A DNA stretch of 64,000 nucleotides, from the NCBI RefSeq assembly GCF_002976435.1, contig NZ_PUGF01000012.1, forward strand, positions 1 to 64,000. Reading direction: 5' to 3'. The notes under the pieces are model-generated. The model had not been told where the DNA came from, made no database searches, and saw nothing but the letters and a program-made list of their open reading frames with translations. Shown piece after piece: positions 52,666 through 61,375 of the stretch. The position numbers and the translations under genes are program-made. The stretch comes from Solimicrobium silvestre (GTDB lineage: Bacteria > Pseudomonadota > Gammaproteobacteria > Burkholderiales > Burkholderiaceae_D). Each line of letters opens with the position of its first letter. Position 1 is the stretch's first letter.

Positions 52666-54081
52666 TTAGTTAACGCCATACATCGGGCCAGTGACTTTTG
52701 TATTTGCGGTGCCACCCAAACCAGTGCCTTGCGCGCTGCTATTTTCAAACAGAACCCACATGGTGTGACCAAAGAAGTTTGAAAAACCGATTACCTGGGG
52801 TTGGGCGCTGGCCGCTGTTCCGTTGGTATAGATCAGGTCATTAAATGCGGCCAAATTAGTACTGGCTCCGAGGGTGCTAGCGTTGCCTACCGGAGTCGTC
52901 AAGGTTCCTTTAACTGTTGATGTGTTGAAATCTGCCAATCCTATCGACACGTTGGTCACGCTGGTTGGGCAGTACAGGCCTGAGGCACCGCTTGCGCTGG
53001 TACATGCTGGCAATGCTGCATCCAGCAAGGTATCTTCAGTAGTGCCGCTATCCATATACGTCAACTGCCAGTAGCCGTTGATTAAAGTCTGGAAGTCTCC
53101 ATCGGTTCCATTGGTCGTGTTGAAACCAAGTACGAGCGGGATGGTTGAAGTAGATGGCACGTTGTTGGTTTGTGTGCTGATGCCGAAGGTTAATGTGCCG
53201 ACTGCAGAAGCAACACCAGATGTGCTAATGGCTGGCATGGTGATGGAAATACCATTGTTGTCAGTAGCAAATTTTTGCACTGGATGAGGAAGTCCGACAA
53301 AGCTATTGTCATTGACGCATGTGCCTGATGCGCTGTTATTGCAATCAAAGAATAGGCCGCTATCGACGCTGGCGAAACTCACTCCGATGATGCCATTGCC
53401 GCCAAAGCTGGCTGTGGACTGAGTGGCAGTGCCGCCACCTTTGCTGCACGCTGTGGGTGTTGTGTAACCGGGTTGGGCAATTACTTGCATAGGCAAGTTC
53501 TTAACTGCTTCACCGGCAATGTAGACGTCCGCCGTGGCGAGAGGGCCATAGACATAAGAGGTTACGTACACTTCACACTCAGTCAGCGTCGTTCCCGCGC
53601 TGCCTGCCATTAGCGGCAGACCTGTCGCGCCGGGTTGTAGCGAGGGCGATAACGCCGAAGCCATGATATGCAACCCAGTGGAGCCGGTATCTAGAATAAT
53701 GTGGTCGATGATCTGGCAATTGGTTGTGCTGCCGGGTGCGCAGATTTTTACACTGACGTAAGGTTGATCAACTTGATTGATCTGACCAACGCCGCCGCCT
53801 GCTGCGCAAGGGAAGCCGTCCACTACGATTTGAGTGGTATTGCCGGTTCCTGTGGAGGTGACATTGCCGCAACCCATTGCCGGTGTGCCCGCCGTTGGAG
53901 GTGTAGGCGGAGTTGGTGGAGTCGGCGTAGGAGTTACTACGGGCGGTGGAGTTGTCGCGGTAGGAGAGCTATTTCCATTATTGCTACTTCCGCCGCCACC
54001 GCATGCAGAAAGCAGCATTGTTGCTGAAAACATCGAGATGGTAATCAGGGCATGAATACGGGCTAATTGACTTACTTTCAT
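52666..54081 (-). CDS. DUF3443 lipoprotein with aspartyl-protease-like motif
   Basis: 471 residues. A lipobox LSAC (about residue 27) and a Ser/Thr/Pro-rich linker indicate a surface or periplasmic lipoprotein. The DUF3443 domain contains IILDTGSTGLHIMASAL near residue 130, a retropepsin-like active-site motif. The family is mostly betaproteobacterial and uncharacterised. It overlaps the DUF2844 gene by 4 nt, the usual pairing. Confidence 0.87.
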   Translation of the reverse strand: MKVSQLARIHALITISMFSATMLLSACGGGGSSNNGNSSPTATTPPPVVTPTPTPPTPPTPPTAGTPAMGCGNVTSTGTGNTTQIVVDGFPCAAGGGVGQINQVDQPYVSVKICAPGSTTNCQIIDHIILDTGSTGLHIMASALSPSLQPGATGLPLMAGSAGTTLTECEVYVTSYVYGPLATADVYIAGEAVKNLPMQVIAQPGYTTPTACSKGGGTATQSTASFGGNGIIGVSFASVDSGLFFDCNNSASGTCVNDNSFVGLPHPVQKFATDNNGISITMPAISTSGVASAVGTLTFGISTQTNNVPSTSTIPLVLGFNTTNGTDGDFQTLINGYWQLTYMDSGTTEDTLLDAALPACTSASGASGLYCPTSVTNVSIGLADFNTSTVKGTLTTPVGNASTLGASTNLAAFNDLIYTNGTAASAQPQVIGFSNFFGHTMWVLFENSSAQGTGLGGTANTKVTGPMYGVN

Positions 54082-54596
54082 TTAGCCACATCCTGCGAGG
54101 TGCTGACTGGATTGACTGGGCCGGTCATCGTTTCCGGTAATAGTGCTGGTACATGCGCCGTGCCGCTAAAGTAGCCGTGAATTGCTGAGGAGTGAATTAC
54201 TAATTCCGTCGTCACTTGATGCGCTTGACGGGTGGTCGGGCGAGTTTTATGACTGGTATCAGTAAAACGAGTGAAATATTGACCGAGCAGTTGTTGCATA
54301 TCCGGGCGATGACGCTTGCCGCTCCAGGTTATTTCAAACACTTTGCTGGCCGAATTAACAAATTCATGCACAACGATACCGTCCGGCAGGGTAAGCATGT
54401 AGTCGGTGTAGTTTGCGCTGACTTGTGTAGTCAATGTTGCATGTAGCGCCGCCTGATCCGTTGATACCGTGCTGGCATTTTCACCAAGTGTGGCGTGCGC
54501 TGATAGAGACACGGCGGCGATCATTAAACCCGCCCATGCTTTAAGCATGACCTGGCTCGTTTTTGATGTTGAAACTGATCTGCTTCGTAATAACAT
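54078..54596 (-). CDS. DUF2844 exported protein
   Basis: 172 residues from the ATG at 54596, which has an AAGGGA Shine-Dalgarno; an in-frame ATG at 54632 lacks one. A basic N-region and a signal peptide (about 17-35, ending SAHA) are followed by the DUF2844 domain, with YTDYMLTLPDGIVVHEFVNSASKVFEITW. Function unknown; regularly paired with DUF3443. Its promoter holds one of the five 18-bp dyads, so the pair belongs to that group. Confidence 0.83.
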   Translation of the reverse strand: MLLRSRSVSTSKTSQVMLKAWAGLMIAAVSLSAHATLGENASTVSTDQAALHATLTTQVSANYTDYMLTLPDGIVVHEFVNSASKVFEITWSGKRHRPDMQQLLGQYFTRFTDTSHKTRPTTRQAHQVTTELVIHSSAIHGYFSGTAHVPALLPETMTGPVNPVSTSQDVAK

Positions 54597-54713
54597 AATG
54601 TTCCCTTGTGATTTGTTCATTCGATGTTCCACTCCAATAAAACTTGCCAGATCTCTTCTCTTCTCTTTGCTGAGTGATTGTATCGTATTGTATCGAAATA
54701 TGTTGCGATACGG

Positions 54714-54757
54714 AAATTAGAGTTGTAACCAAGAATGACGCGTTCTACATAGGGCGT
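54714..54757 (-). promoter_or_regulatory. Dyad promoter (copy C) of the DUF2844-DUF3443 unit
   Basis: Read on the minus strand: ACGCCCTA-TG-TAGAACGC (54757-54740), then 20 nt, then TAATTT (54719-54714) as a -10-like element. Only the spacing and the left arm match the other copies well. Confidence 0.5.
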
Positions 54758-54851
54758 ATTTCTTAGAGTTAATATAAATTTGGACTGAGTGATAGCTGCG
54801 TGGTGTAGTTAATTTATTATTTTTTTTGCCTTGCAATGTCAGTCTTCTAAA

Positions 54852-54890
54852 ATGAAAACAGGGTGAAAATCAAAAATGATTTTCACCCTG
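54852..54890 (-). terminator. Intrinsic terminator of the PNGase-like gene
   Basis: A perfect 14-bp stem (CAGGGTGAAAATCA with its complement) and an AAAA loop; on the minus strand it ends in TTTTCATTTT. It lies 24 nt after the stop codon of the glycoamidase gene. Confidence 0.9.
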
Positions 54891-54913
54891 CTAATGAAGT
54901 ACGAATCGTCTGA

Positions 54914-56695
54914 TTATCGGTACATATTCAATGTCGACAGATCCGGTAATGCAATGCCATACGGGTCAACGAACCAGCGCGGCGCATTTTGGTTACCTCT
55001 ACAATCTTTTCCATCAGTTACGGCGGTGAGCAGACCGGCACTGGATGTTACTGTGCGTTTGTAGCAACTTCCCGTGCTATCGGTAAAGGTGTATTTCTGC
55101 ACGCTTTGCTGTCCGCTGTTGCCGGTGAAATTGCCGCTAGCATCAAAATTCAGCGTGTCGGAAGGGCTTACTTTATTGTGTACTTCGCTTTGGTAAATCA
55201 TCCATCCGTTTAGCGCCAGCCAGTTGCTGTTGTCGAATGCTTGCACAACGGTCGTTGCTTGCGTTACCGGCTGGCCGGGTGGGGTGGCGTAGTTGATATT
55301 CATAGTCAGTGGGAAGTTTGCATGATGGTGTTCATGTGCCTCGCTGCCGTTACTGAACACACCCGTGTCGGTTTCAACCTCGGTTTGCTGGCTAATGTTT
55401 TGCACATAGTCGCTGCTATTAATCGTGAATGCCTGTTTGTTCTGGTAATGCATATTTTGCGTTACCATTGTGTCGATGCGGCCATGCGAAGTTTGAATGT
55501 AACCGGCAATTTTAAAATTGCGCTTACTACTGGTGGTCAGTGTTCCGGTTACATTGCCCTGACTATCGGTAACGAGCTGATTGTTGATGGTCGGCGCAAC
55601 GATTGCCGCCAGTGTGTTGGAGGTAAGTGCGCCGGTGACTTGCACTGTTTTTGGATCGCGATAAACCAGCACTGCGCCGGAAGCGAGGAAATAATTATTG
55701 GCGTTGTAGACGCTGATCGCGACAGTATGCGACTGTCCATTGCTCAACTGAGCAGCGAACGGCGAAATATCAACGCGGTACGGCAGCAGGTTCAAGGTTT
55801 GCACGCCCGGTGTCGGCCGCCATAACAAGGGGTCGATTCCTCCGGTGAATATCCAAGGGTAGACCGGTGCTACACCGGCAGCTTGTCCGTCGATGCTGAT
55901 TTCGGCTTCGCGGAACGCTGTGCTACCGCAACTCTGGAGCTGGCTGGAAAGCGCATTCGGCACGCAGGTGTACCAGAACTCATCACCTGACTGGCCCTGT
56001 GCCAACACATCAATAAACGCCCGTTCAACATTGCGCGGGAATGTGATGGTTTGTGTTAGCTGATCGGTTGTCGTATTTAATGCTACCGCGCCGCCGGTTG
56101 CCGAGGCCGACATCGGATAAACCACATCCGGTGTGCGTGCCGGTTTAAAACCCGGGACCGCCGGATAAAGTTGCAATGTGGCGGTGCCTTGCAAGATGCC
56201 GGTATAGGTCGAATTAACTATATTGCCGAGATCAACGCTGCCTTGTTGCGCTGCATTGAGCAAGGCCGAGTAATCGGTAATGTCACGTTCCACGTGCCAG
56301 TTACGGGCGACTGTGGCTGAAGGTTCTTCGGTCGTGCCGGTATAAATATTGACGCCGCCAAGCCAGATATGGGCGGTGCGGTCGTACTGGTTACCGGCAT
56401 TAATCGACAAATCCACTTCCAGCACTACTTTGGACCAAGGGCCAGGGCAGGCTGCGGGCGGTGCGTAGTTAAAGCTATGGTTATTGAAGTCGGCAAATTG
56501 CTGATTGCTGAACAGTACAACTGTGCAAGGTTGGCTAGACGGACGTGGCACGGCCGGGTCGGCAATGGCTACATTTGCCGAGCCTAGCGTGAAGCCGGGC
56601 GGGAGTGCGGCAGCTGTTGCAGATGTGCTGAGGAGTGAACTGAGTAAGATTGAACTGAAAATGATTACAGGATGAGAAGCAAAGCATGACCGCAT
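54914..56695 (-). CDS. Exported PNGase A-like peptide:N-glycosidase (glycoamidase)
   Basis: 593 residues with a signal peptide (about 1-28). The body matches the eukaryotic/bacterial PNGase A family: CPGPWSKVVLEVDLSINAGNQYDRTAHIWLGGVNIYTGTTEEPS, DITDYSALL, and NVERAFIDVLAQGQSGDEFWYTC. These enzymes cut the bond between asparagine and the N-glycan, including core alpha-1,3-fucosylated glycans. It starts with GGAGG at a good distance and is closed by a strong terminator. It points to use of plant or animal glycoproteins. Catalytic residues were not located. Confidence 0.87.
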   Translation of the reverse strand: MRSCFASHPVIIFSSILLSSLLSTSATAAALPPGFTLGSANVAIADPAVPRPSSQPCTVVLFSNQQFADFNNHSFNYAPPAACPGPWSKVVLEVDLSINAGNQYDRTAHIWLGGVNIYTGTTEEPSATVARNWHVERDITDYSALLNAAQQGSVDLGNIVNSTYTGILQGTATLQLYPAVPGFKPARTPDVVYPMSASATGGAVALNTTTDQLTQTITFPRNVERAFIDVLAQGQSGDEFWYTCVPNALSSQLQSCGSTAFREAEISIDGQAAGVAPVYPWIFTGGIDPLLWRPTPGVQTLNLLPYRVDISPFAAQLSNGQSHTVAISVYNANNYFLASGAVLVYRDPKTVQVTGALTSNTLAAIVAPTINNQLVTDSQGNVTGTLTTSSKRNFKIAGYIQTSHGRIDTMVTQNMHYQNKQAFTINSSDYVQNISQQTEVETDTGVFSNGSEAHEHHHANFPLTMNINYATPPGQPVTQATTVVQAFDNSNWLALNGWMIYQSEVHNKVSPSDTLNFDASGNFTGNSGQQSVQKYTFTDSTGSCYKRTVTSSAGLLTAVTDGKDCRGNQNAPRWFVDPYGIALPDLSTLNMYR

Positions 56696-56789
56696 TTTAT
56701 TCCTCCAGATTGTGGTGGCTAATCGGAAACCAAGAAGCTAGATTAGCTCCTCCTTCTGCGGTAAGCATCTTCAACATCATGATGAAACA

Positions 56790-56808
56790 ATGCCTTAAAT
56801 ACTTGCAT
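56790..56808 (-). promoter_or_regulatory. Degenerate dyad (copy D) upstream of the PNGase-like gene
   Basis: ATGCCTTA-AA-TACTTGCA on the plus strand: the left arm equals copy B exactly, while the right arm is weak. It lies 95 nt upstream of the minus-strand start. A GATGCT hexamer stands 20 nt away in the -10 position. Confidence 0.4.
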
Positions 56809-57026
56809 TCGTACCCGCATTCATTTCCGTAAGAGAAACACAATCTACTGGAATTGTTTGTTGGCGGCAAGGAAAACGATGCAGGGAACTGATACGCACG
56901 CAACAATGTATTTCGATCATCTATGGGCTGATAATTTTCCAAATAATTCTTTTAGTGGAGTATCGTTAGAAACACCAATACCTTGTATTTATTGATGTTA
57001 GGCAACATTTATAAGGAGGGCGAATC
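56809..57026. other. Rest of the intergenic region between the PNGase-like gene and a sensor kinase gene
   Basis: No gene is seen. The kinase gene has a strong Shine-Dalgarno (AAGGAGGG) just before its start. Confidence 0.5.
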
Positions 57027-58307
57027 ATGAAGAAGGTGCATAAAGATGCCGAGCCTGATTTGAGCCGGAGCACGCAGCTGCTGGCAAGCGCTCTGGAATG
57101 GAGCCACACCGGCGCGTGGGATATTGACCTCGTCGATAAAACTGCAAATCGAACACGCGAACATGACCTGATCTTTGGCTACGATGCGCTTTTGCCGGAG
57201 TGGACTTACGACATGTTCATCGAGCATGTACTTCCTGAAGATCGCGCTGACGTTAATTGCCTGTTCCAAAAGGCAATCGAAGAACAAACCGTGTGGCGTT
57301 TTGAGTGCAGGATACGCCGCGCCGACGGCGTAGTACGCTGGATCTTTGCGGCAGGCGGACATCAATGCGCCCCCGATGGGGTAATGCGCCGCATGGCTGG
57401 CATTGTGCAAGACATTACCGAACGCAAGCAGGCCGAAATGGCCATCCATACCCTTAACGCCACTCTGGAGCGGCGCGTTGCAGAGCGTACGGCGGAACTG
57501 GAGGCAACATTAGAATCACTGCGACTATCGCAACAAGAGCTGGCGCGTAGCGAAACCAAAGCGATGTTAAGCATGCTGGTAGCCAGCGTGTCGCATGAAC
57601 TCAATAGCCCCATTGGTAATAGTGTGCTGGCAGCGACGATGTTGAGTACGCTGACGCAAAAAATGCGAGAGTCAATTGAGAATGGCAACATTAAACGTTC
57701 TGATCTCAACACGATGCTGGTCGACATAGAGACCGGTACATCACTAATCGAAAGAAATCTGAAACGGGCCGAAGACCTGTTAAATAGTTTGCGCCAGGTT
57801 GCAGCAGATCAGGCCAGCGAACAGCGCCGTAAATTTGATCTGGCGCACACCATTAAAGAAATCATCGACACGCTCAGCCCCAGCCTTAAGCGGCAAAAAC
57901 ATCGTATTGAGATGAATATTCCCGACGGCATCATGATGGACAGTGAACCGGGCCCACTTGGGCAGATTGTCATCAACATCATTAATAACGCCTACCTGCA
58001 CGCATTTGAAAACCGTACTGATTGCGTGCTGACGATAGACGCAGACATTGTCGATGACTGGGTAACGTTGCGCTTTGCCGACAACGGCGTTGGCATTCCG
58101 GATGAAAATTTAAAAAAGCTGTTCCAGATTTTTTACAGCACCAAAATTGGAAATGGCGGAACAGGTCTTGGTATGGCGATTGTACAAAATCTGGTGACCA
58201 AAACATTAGGGGGTGATATTGCAGTCCAGTCGAACGTGGGAGTCGGCACTCGTTTTGATATCCGCCTGCCGATGGTATTGCCGGAGGCGACCAGCAAAGT
58301 GCAGTGA
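57027..58307 (+). CDS. Orphan PAS-domain sensor histidine kinase, cytoplasmic
   Basis: 426 residues without a membrane segment. A PAS_3-like domain (about 20-135, with VRWIFAAGGHQ and GIVQDITERK) leads into a coiled coil (about 135-190). The H-box is ASVSHELNSPIGN, and the ATPase has NIINNAYLHAF, FADNGVGIP and GGTGLGMAIVQNL. The response regulator is not adjacent; the nearest one, at 62.3 kb, has its own kinase. It might sense a small molecule and drive the shared-dyad promoters nearby, but this is speculation. Confidence 0.88.
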   Translation: MKKVHKDAEPDLSRSTQLLASALEWSHTGAWDIDLVDKTANRTREHDLIFGYDALLPEWTYDMFIEHVLPEDRADVNCLFQKAIEEQTVWRFECRIRRADGVVRWIFAAGGHQCAPDGVMRRMAGIVQDITERKQAEMAIHTLNATLERRVAERTAELEATLESLRLSQQELARSETKAMLSMLVASVSHELNSPIGNSVLAATMLSTLTQKMRESIENGNIKRSDLNTMLVDIETGTSLIERNLKRAEDLLNSLRQVAADQASEQRRKFDLAHTIKEIIDTLSPSLKRQKHRIEMNIPDGIMMDSEPGPLGQIVINIINNAYLHAFENRTDCVLTIDADIVDDWVTLRFADNGVGIPDENLKKLFQIFYSTKIGNGGTGLGMAIVQNLVTKTLGGDIAVQSNVGVGTRFDIRLPMVLPEATSKVQ

Positions 58308-58336
58308 CTATTCAGTGCCATCAAGTCAAACGCAAA

Positions 58337-58380
58337 ATGTCCTAAATAAGGTATAGCTAAAAATACAGCGATTCGATAAA
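58337..58380 (+). promoter_or_regulatory. Dyad promoter (copy E) of the pilin-like/DUF1161 gene
   Basis: ATGTCCTA-AA-TAAGGTAT at 58337-58354, then AGCTAA...GATTC (20 nt) and GATAAA at 58375-58380. The dyad-to-hexamer distance and flanks are identical to copy B. Confidence 0.65.
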
Positions 58381-58503
58381 CTTGCAAAAATAAAATTAAT
58401 TGAGGGGCGCTTTCTGGATTCCGGCGTGCCATTTCTGAACATTTTTTAGCGATGTACTCCCTGTCTCAGCACCCGGTAAATTTCATTTACTACTACTCAC
58501 ACT

Positions 58504-59307
58504 ATGACTCCACATAATCGTAAGCCTAAAAATTTTTTCGATAGCGACATGACGTATTCAATACCGCGCTTTTCATCAAATTGGATGAATGCGCGGTTTT
58601 TTACGCTGTGGATCGCAGCCTTGCTTGGCATGTCGGCAGTCGCCTACGCTGAGCCTACGACTAACATGGAAGAGCAATTAAGTAAATTTAAACGCATCTC
58701 TTATGGGCTCATGGAATTTTCGCGTTACAAGGTTGCAGTGACCGAATTTTTTCTTGTTAACGCGAAATTCCCGTCATCCAATAAGCAGATCGGCATGCCG
58801 GCGGCAGAGAAGTTTCGGTCGGATATGATTGATTCGGTAAATATAGAAAGCGAAGGTGTTATTGCCATTAACTTTTTGGATTTTCCGACAATACCCCATG
58901 CCTGGATTCATCTTGTACCGGCTGTAACAGAGACTGGGCAGATGCACTGGCATTGTGTGAGTAATATCCCAGATATCGGACGGACAGCGCCCGATTGCGA
59001 CTACGATCAGAATCCATTACAGACCGCAGTTAATTCTGAAGCAGATGCGTCTATAAAAGCGACGCCAGCATTAATGTCCAACCTAGTAATAAAATCAGCA
59101 ATACCTGAAGAATTAAACGCGTCAGCTAGCATACTGAGCTGCGCAGCTCTGCAGCACACGATTGAAGAAAAGCTCTTGGCTAAAGGGATTAAGAACTTCA
59201 AACTGAATATCGTTGAGAAATCGCACTCAAGCACGGCAATGAATGTGGGGCGTTGTGATGGTGGGAAGCGTAAGATTATTTATCTTAAGAATTTTAGAGT
59301 TGAATGA
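58504..59307 (+). CDS. Exported fusion of a pilin-like domain and DUF1161
   Basis: 267 residues; in-frame ATGs at 58549 and 58585 are alternative starts and none has a good Shine-Dalgarno. A signal peptide (FFTLWIAALLGMSAVAYA) replaces the type IV pilin leader. About residues 60-165 look like a type IV pilin C-terminal domain: KVAVTEFFLVNAKFPSSN, SVNIESEGVIAINF, and the Cys pair in HWHC and APDC. Residues about 210-265 match DUF1161 (CAALQHTIEEKLLAKGIKNF, GRCDGGKRKIIY). The function is unknown. The thioredoxin-like gene follows 42 nt downstream. Confidence 0.7.
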   Translation: MTPHNRKPKNFFDSDMTYSIPRFSSNWMNARFFTLWIAALLGMSAVAYAEPTTNMEEQLSKFKRISYGLMEFSRYKVAVTEFFLVNAKFPSSNKQIGMPAAEKFRSDMIDSVNIESEGVIAINFLDFPTIPHAWIHLVPAVTETGQMHWHCVSNIPDIGRTAPDCDYDQNPLQTAVNSEADASIKATPALMSNLVIKSAIPEELNASASILSCAALQHTIEEKLLAKGIKNFKLNIVEKSHSSTAMNVGRCDGGKRKIIYLKNFRVE

Positions 59308-59349
59308 ACCTTTGCAACTCCCTTTAATGTGACTACCAACGGACAATAA

Positions 59350-61293
59350 ATGAATTTTTACGAACAACCAAGTAAGCTTCTGATGAAACATGCATTGACA
59401 TCATTCTTGTTTGCATCCTGCTGCGTGTTTTCCACTGTCGTCAGTGCGGCGACAACTGCTGAACCAAAACTGACACCAATTCCTCCAATCCAACCAGCGG
59501 CTGCTTGCAACGCGGGGCCAAGCTGGTCGCAAAATGGTTCAGACACGCAGCGTTGCGGCCTTTCTGTGCTGCGCTATACGAGTCCCGGTAGTTATTATGG
59601 GCGTTTTGAAGCGGTATTCCGAAAAGGGGAACTGGCAGGAGTCAAGGGATTGCTGGCGAGCGAGACCCGGCCTGGTTTTGGCACACCGGGTTGGTGGCAG
59701 GAAACGGGCAGTGTAGGTGACCCGGCCCAGCTTTGGTGGGGAAGGGGTAGTGACGGACAGTTGTGGGCATTGGGGTATGAGTCGTATGGTTTGCTGGGCG
59801 GTTATATTTCGCAAACTTACTACACGACTCCGCAAATGTTCATGAATTTTCTCCATGGAACAATGGCTCCCTTTGCCGCAGCAAAGGTATCTTACGGCCA
59901 GTACGGGGCAGTTCAGACCTTGATCACGGGTGGGCTTGGTGGAACTAACGCGCCCATTACGCCAGCCATTGTAAGTGGGGCGACGCTCGAACTTTCGACC
60001 ACGCCCATTCTTGAAGGGACATTACAGTTTAATCTTCTGGTCGAAGGCAAAAACCGATCCTATCAAATTCCCTTGAAACGCAATGTTAAGGATGACATAG
60101 GCGGTGCTGGTGCAAGCTCGGCGATGATGGTTTACGCTTTAAAAGCGGGCTCAATGCATAAGGTCGGAGACAGAATTGTTGACTGCGTTCATGCCAAAAA
60201 TGCGCCGAGTGAGGACTGCGATTACGATATGTATGACGTGGCTAGAAATGCGCATGAATCCTACAATGCCTATGCTATTTTCTACGGCGCAAACTCGGAA
60301 TATTTGGCAGTCCGTTTCGATATTCGTATGGACATCCCTGAACGCAACAGGACTTGGGCTAATGCCAAGGGACTGATCATATTAAGAGCGAATACGGCAC
60401 CAGGTAATGACGGGCAAGCAGCTCCAATAGCTCCGGCAACTCCAGCAGCTCCAGCAACTCCAGCAGCTCCAGCAACTCCAGCAGCTCCAGCAACTCCAGC
60501 AGCTCCAGCAACTTCGTCGGCGCAAAGTGGCGCGGTTGAAAATATTTCACCGGAAAAACTGTCCAGCGTTGTTGCACAAAGCAAAGGACGGACGTATGTT
60601 CTGCTGTCATCCAAAGATGCCAAATGTGGCTATTGCGCATCCGCTAATCCAACTTTTGCCCAATTTGCCGGTAAACATAGCAAAGAAGGCCGTTTCATCA
60701 TGACAACGTGGGAACCCTGGCTACAGGCGTTTGCACAACCCGGACATGTGCAGTTTGAGCGTGATCTTCTTAAGATCGATGGAAGCATCACTGGCTTGCC
60801 GAAGTATCTGGCTTTTGCAGACGGTCAGTTTATCGGGAGTATTGATGGAAATGCCGCGTTGAAGGACTTAGAGCAAAAATTGATTCAAGCTCCGCTGCCA
60901 CCTAAAGCCGTGCAAAGTGACGCGATTGAACACATTGCACCGGAACAGTTGTCCAATGTGGTTTCGCAGAGCAAAGGCCGGTTGTATGTGATGTTGTCGT
61001 CGCAAGATCCCAACTGTATTTTTTGCTTGCGGATCAATCCGCTGTTTGCGGAGTTCGCCAACAAGCACAGCAAAGACGGGCGGTTCGCGTTGGTGGCATG
61101 GTATCCGTGGCTTAAGGCGTTTGATCAACCGGGGCGTGCCAAGCTAGAGCATGAATTCCATCTACCTGATGGGAGTTTCAATGGCTTGCCGACCTTCCTT
61201 GTTTTTGACGATGGAAAATATGTTTCGCGGATCAATAGTATTGCGTCGTTTAGCGACTTGGAGAAGAGAATGTTTAGCGATCTTCAGCGTTAA
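59350..61293 (+). CDS. Large exported protein with two C-terminal thioredoxin-like domains
   Basis: 647 residues with a signal peptide (about 12-34). Residues about 50-350 form an unknown beta-rich N-terminal domain (GWWQETGSVGDPAQLWWGRG, cysteines in CNAG, RCG, DCVHAKN and EDC). A Pro/Ala/Thr linker (about 357-390) is followed by two similar thioredoxin-like domains, each with SKGRxYVxLSSxD; their active sites are CGYC and CIFC. The repeat looks like an internal duplication. It could be a periplasmic disulfide reductase or isomerase acting on exported proteins of this region. Confidence 0.75.
   Translation: MNFYEQPSKLLMKHALTSFLFASCCVFSTVVSAATTAEPKLTPIPPIQPAAACNAGPSWSQNGSDTQRCGLSVLRYTSPGSYYGRFEAVFRKGELAGVKGLLASETRPGFGTPGWWQETGSVGDPAQLWWGRGSDGQLWALGYESYGLLGGYISQTYYTTPQMFMNFLHGTMAPFAAAKVSYGQYGAVQTLITGGLGGTNAPITPAIVSGATLELSTTPILEGTLQFNLLVEGKNRSYQIPLKRNVKDDIGGAGASSAMMVYALKAGSMHKVGDRIVDCVHAKNAPSEDCDYDMYDVARNAHESYNAYAIFYGANSEYLAVRFDIRMDIPERNRTWANAKGLIILRANTAPGNDGQAAPIAPATPAAPATPAAPATPAAPATPAAPATSSAQSGAVENISPEKLSSVVAQSKGRTYVLLSSKDAKCGYCASANPTFAQFAGKHSKEGRFIMTTWEPWLQAFAQPGHVQFERDLLKIDGSITGLPKYLAFADGQFIGSIDGNAALKDLEQKLIQAPLPPKAVQSDAIEHIAPEQLSNVVSQSKGRLYVMLSSQDPNCIFCLRINPLFAEFANKHSKDGRFALVAWYPWLKAFDQPGRAKLEHEFHLPDGSFNGLPTFLVFDDGKYVSRINSIASFSDLEKRMFSDLQR
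60433..60513 (+). repeat. 18-bp coding tandem repeat in the Pro/Ala linker
   Basis: About four and a half copies of CCAGCAACTCCAGCAGCT, coding for PATPAA. The first copy has one change. Copy-number change would keep the frame and only alter linker length. Confidence 0.9.
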
Positions 61294-61328
61294 TTTTAGA
61301 CGAGTATTTATTTTGAAATAGCCATAAC

Positions 61329-61360
61329 AAAAATAGCAGAGGGTTTTCTCTGCTATTTTT
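61329..61360. terminator. Bidirectional terminator between the thioredoxin-like gene and tonB
   Basis: A perfect 13-bp stem (AAAAATAGCAGAG with its complement) and a six-base loop GGTTTT, with A and T runs at either side, so it works for both convergent genes. Confidence 0.92.
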
Positions 61361-61375
61361 CAATTCATATCAAAA

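Noticed and set aside
53701-54055. Frames on the plus strand opposite the DUF3443 lipoprotein gene
   Set aside because: Repetitive Arg/Gly/Val composition arises from the complementary strand of the Thr/Pro-rich linker.
55241-55825. 194-codon plus-strand frame opposite the PNGase-like gene
   Set aside because: Shadow of a well-supported gene with a strong Shine-Dalgarno, signal peptide and terminator.
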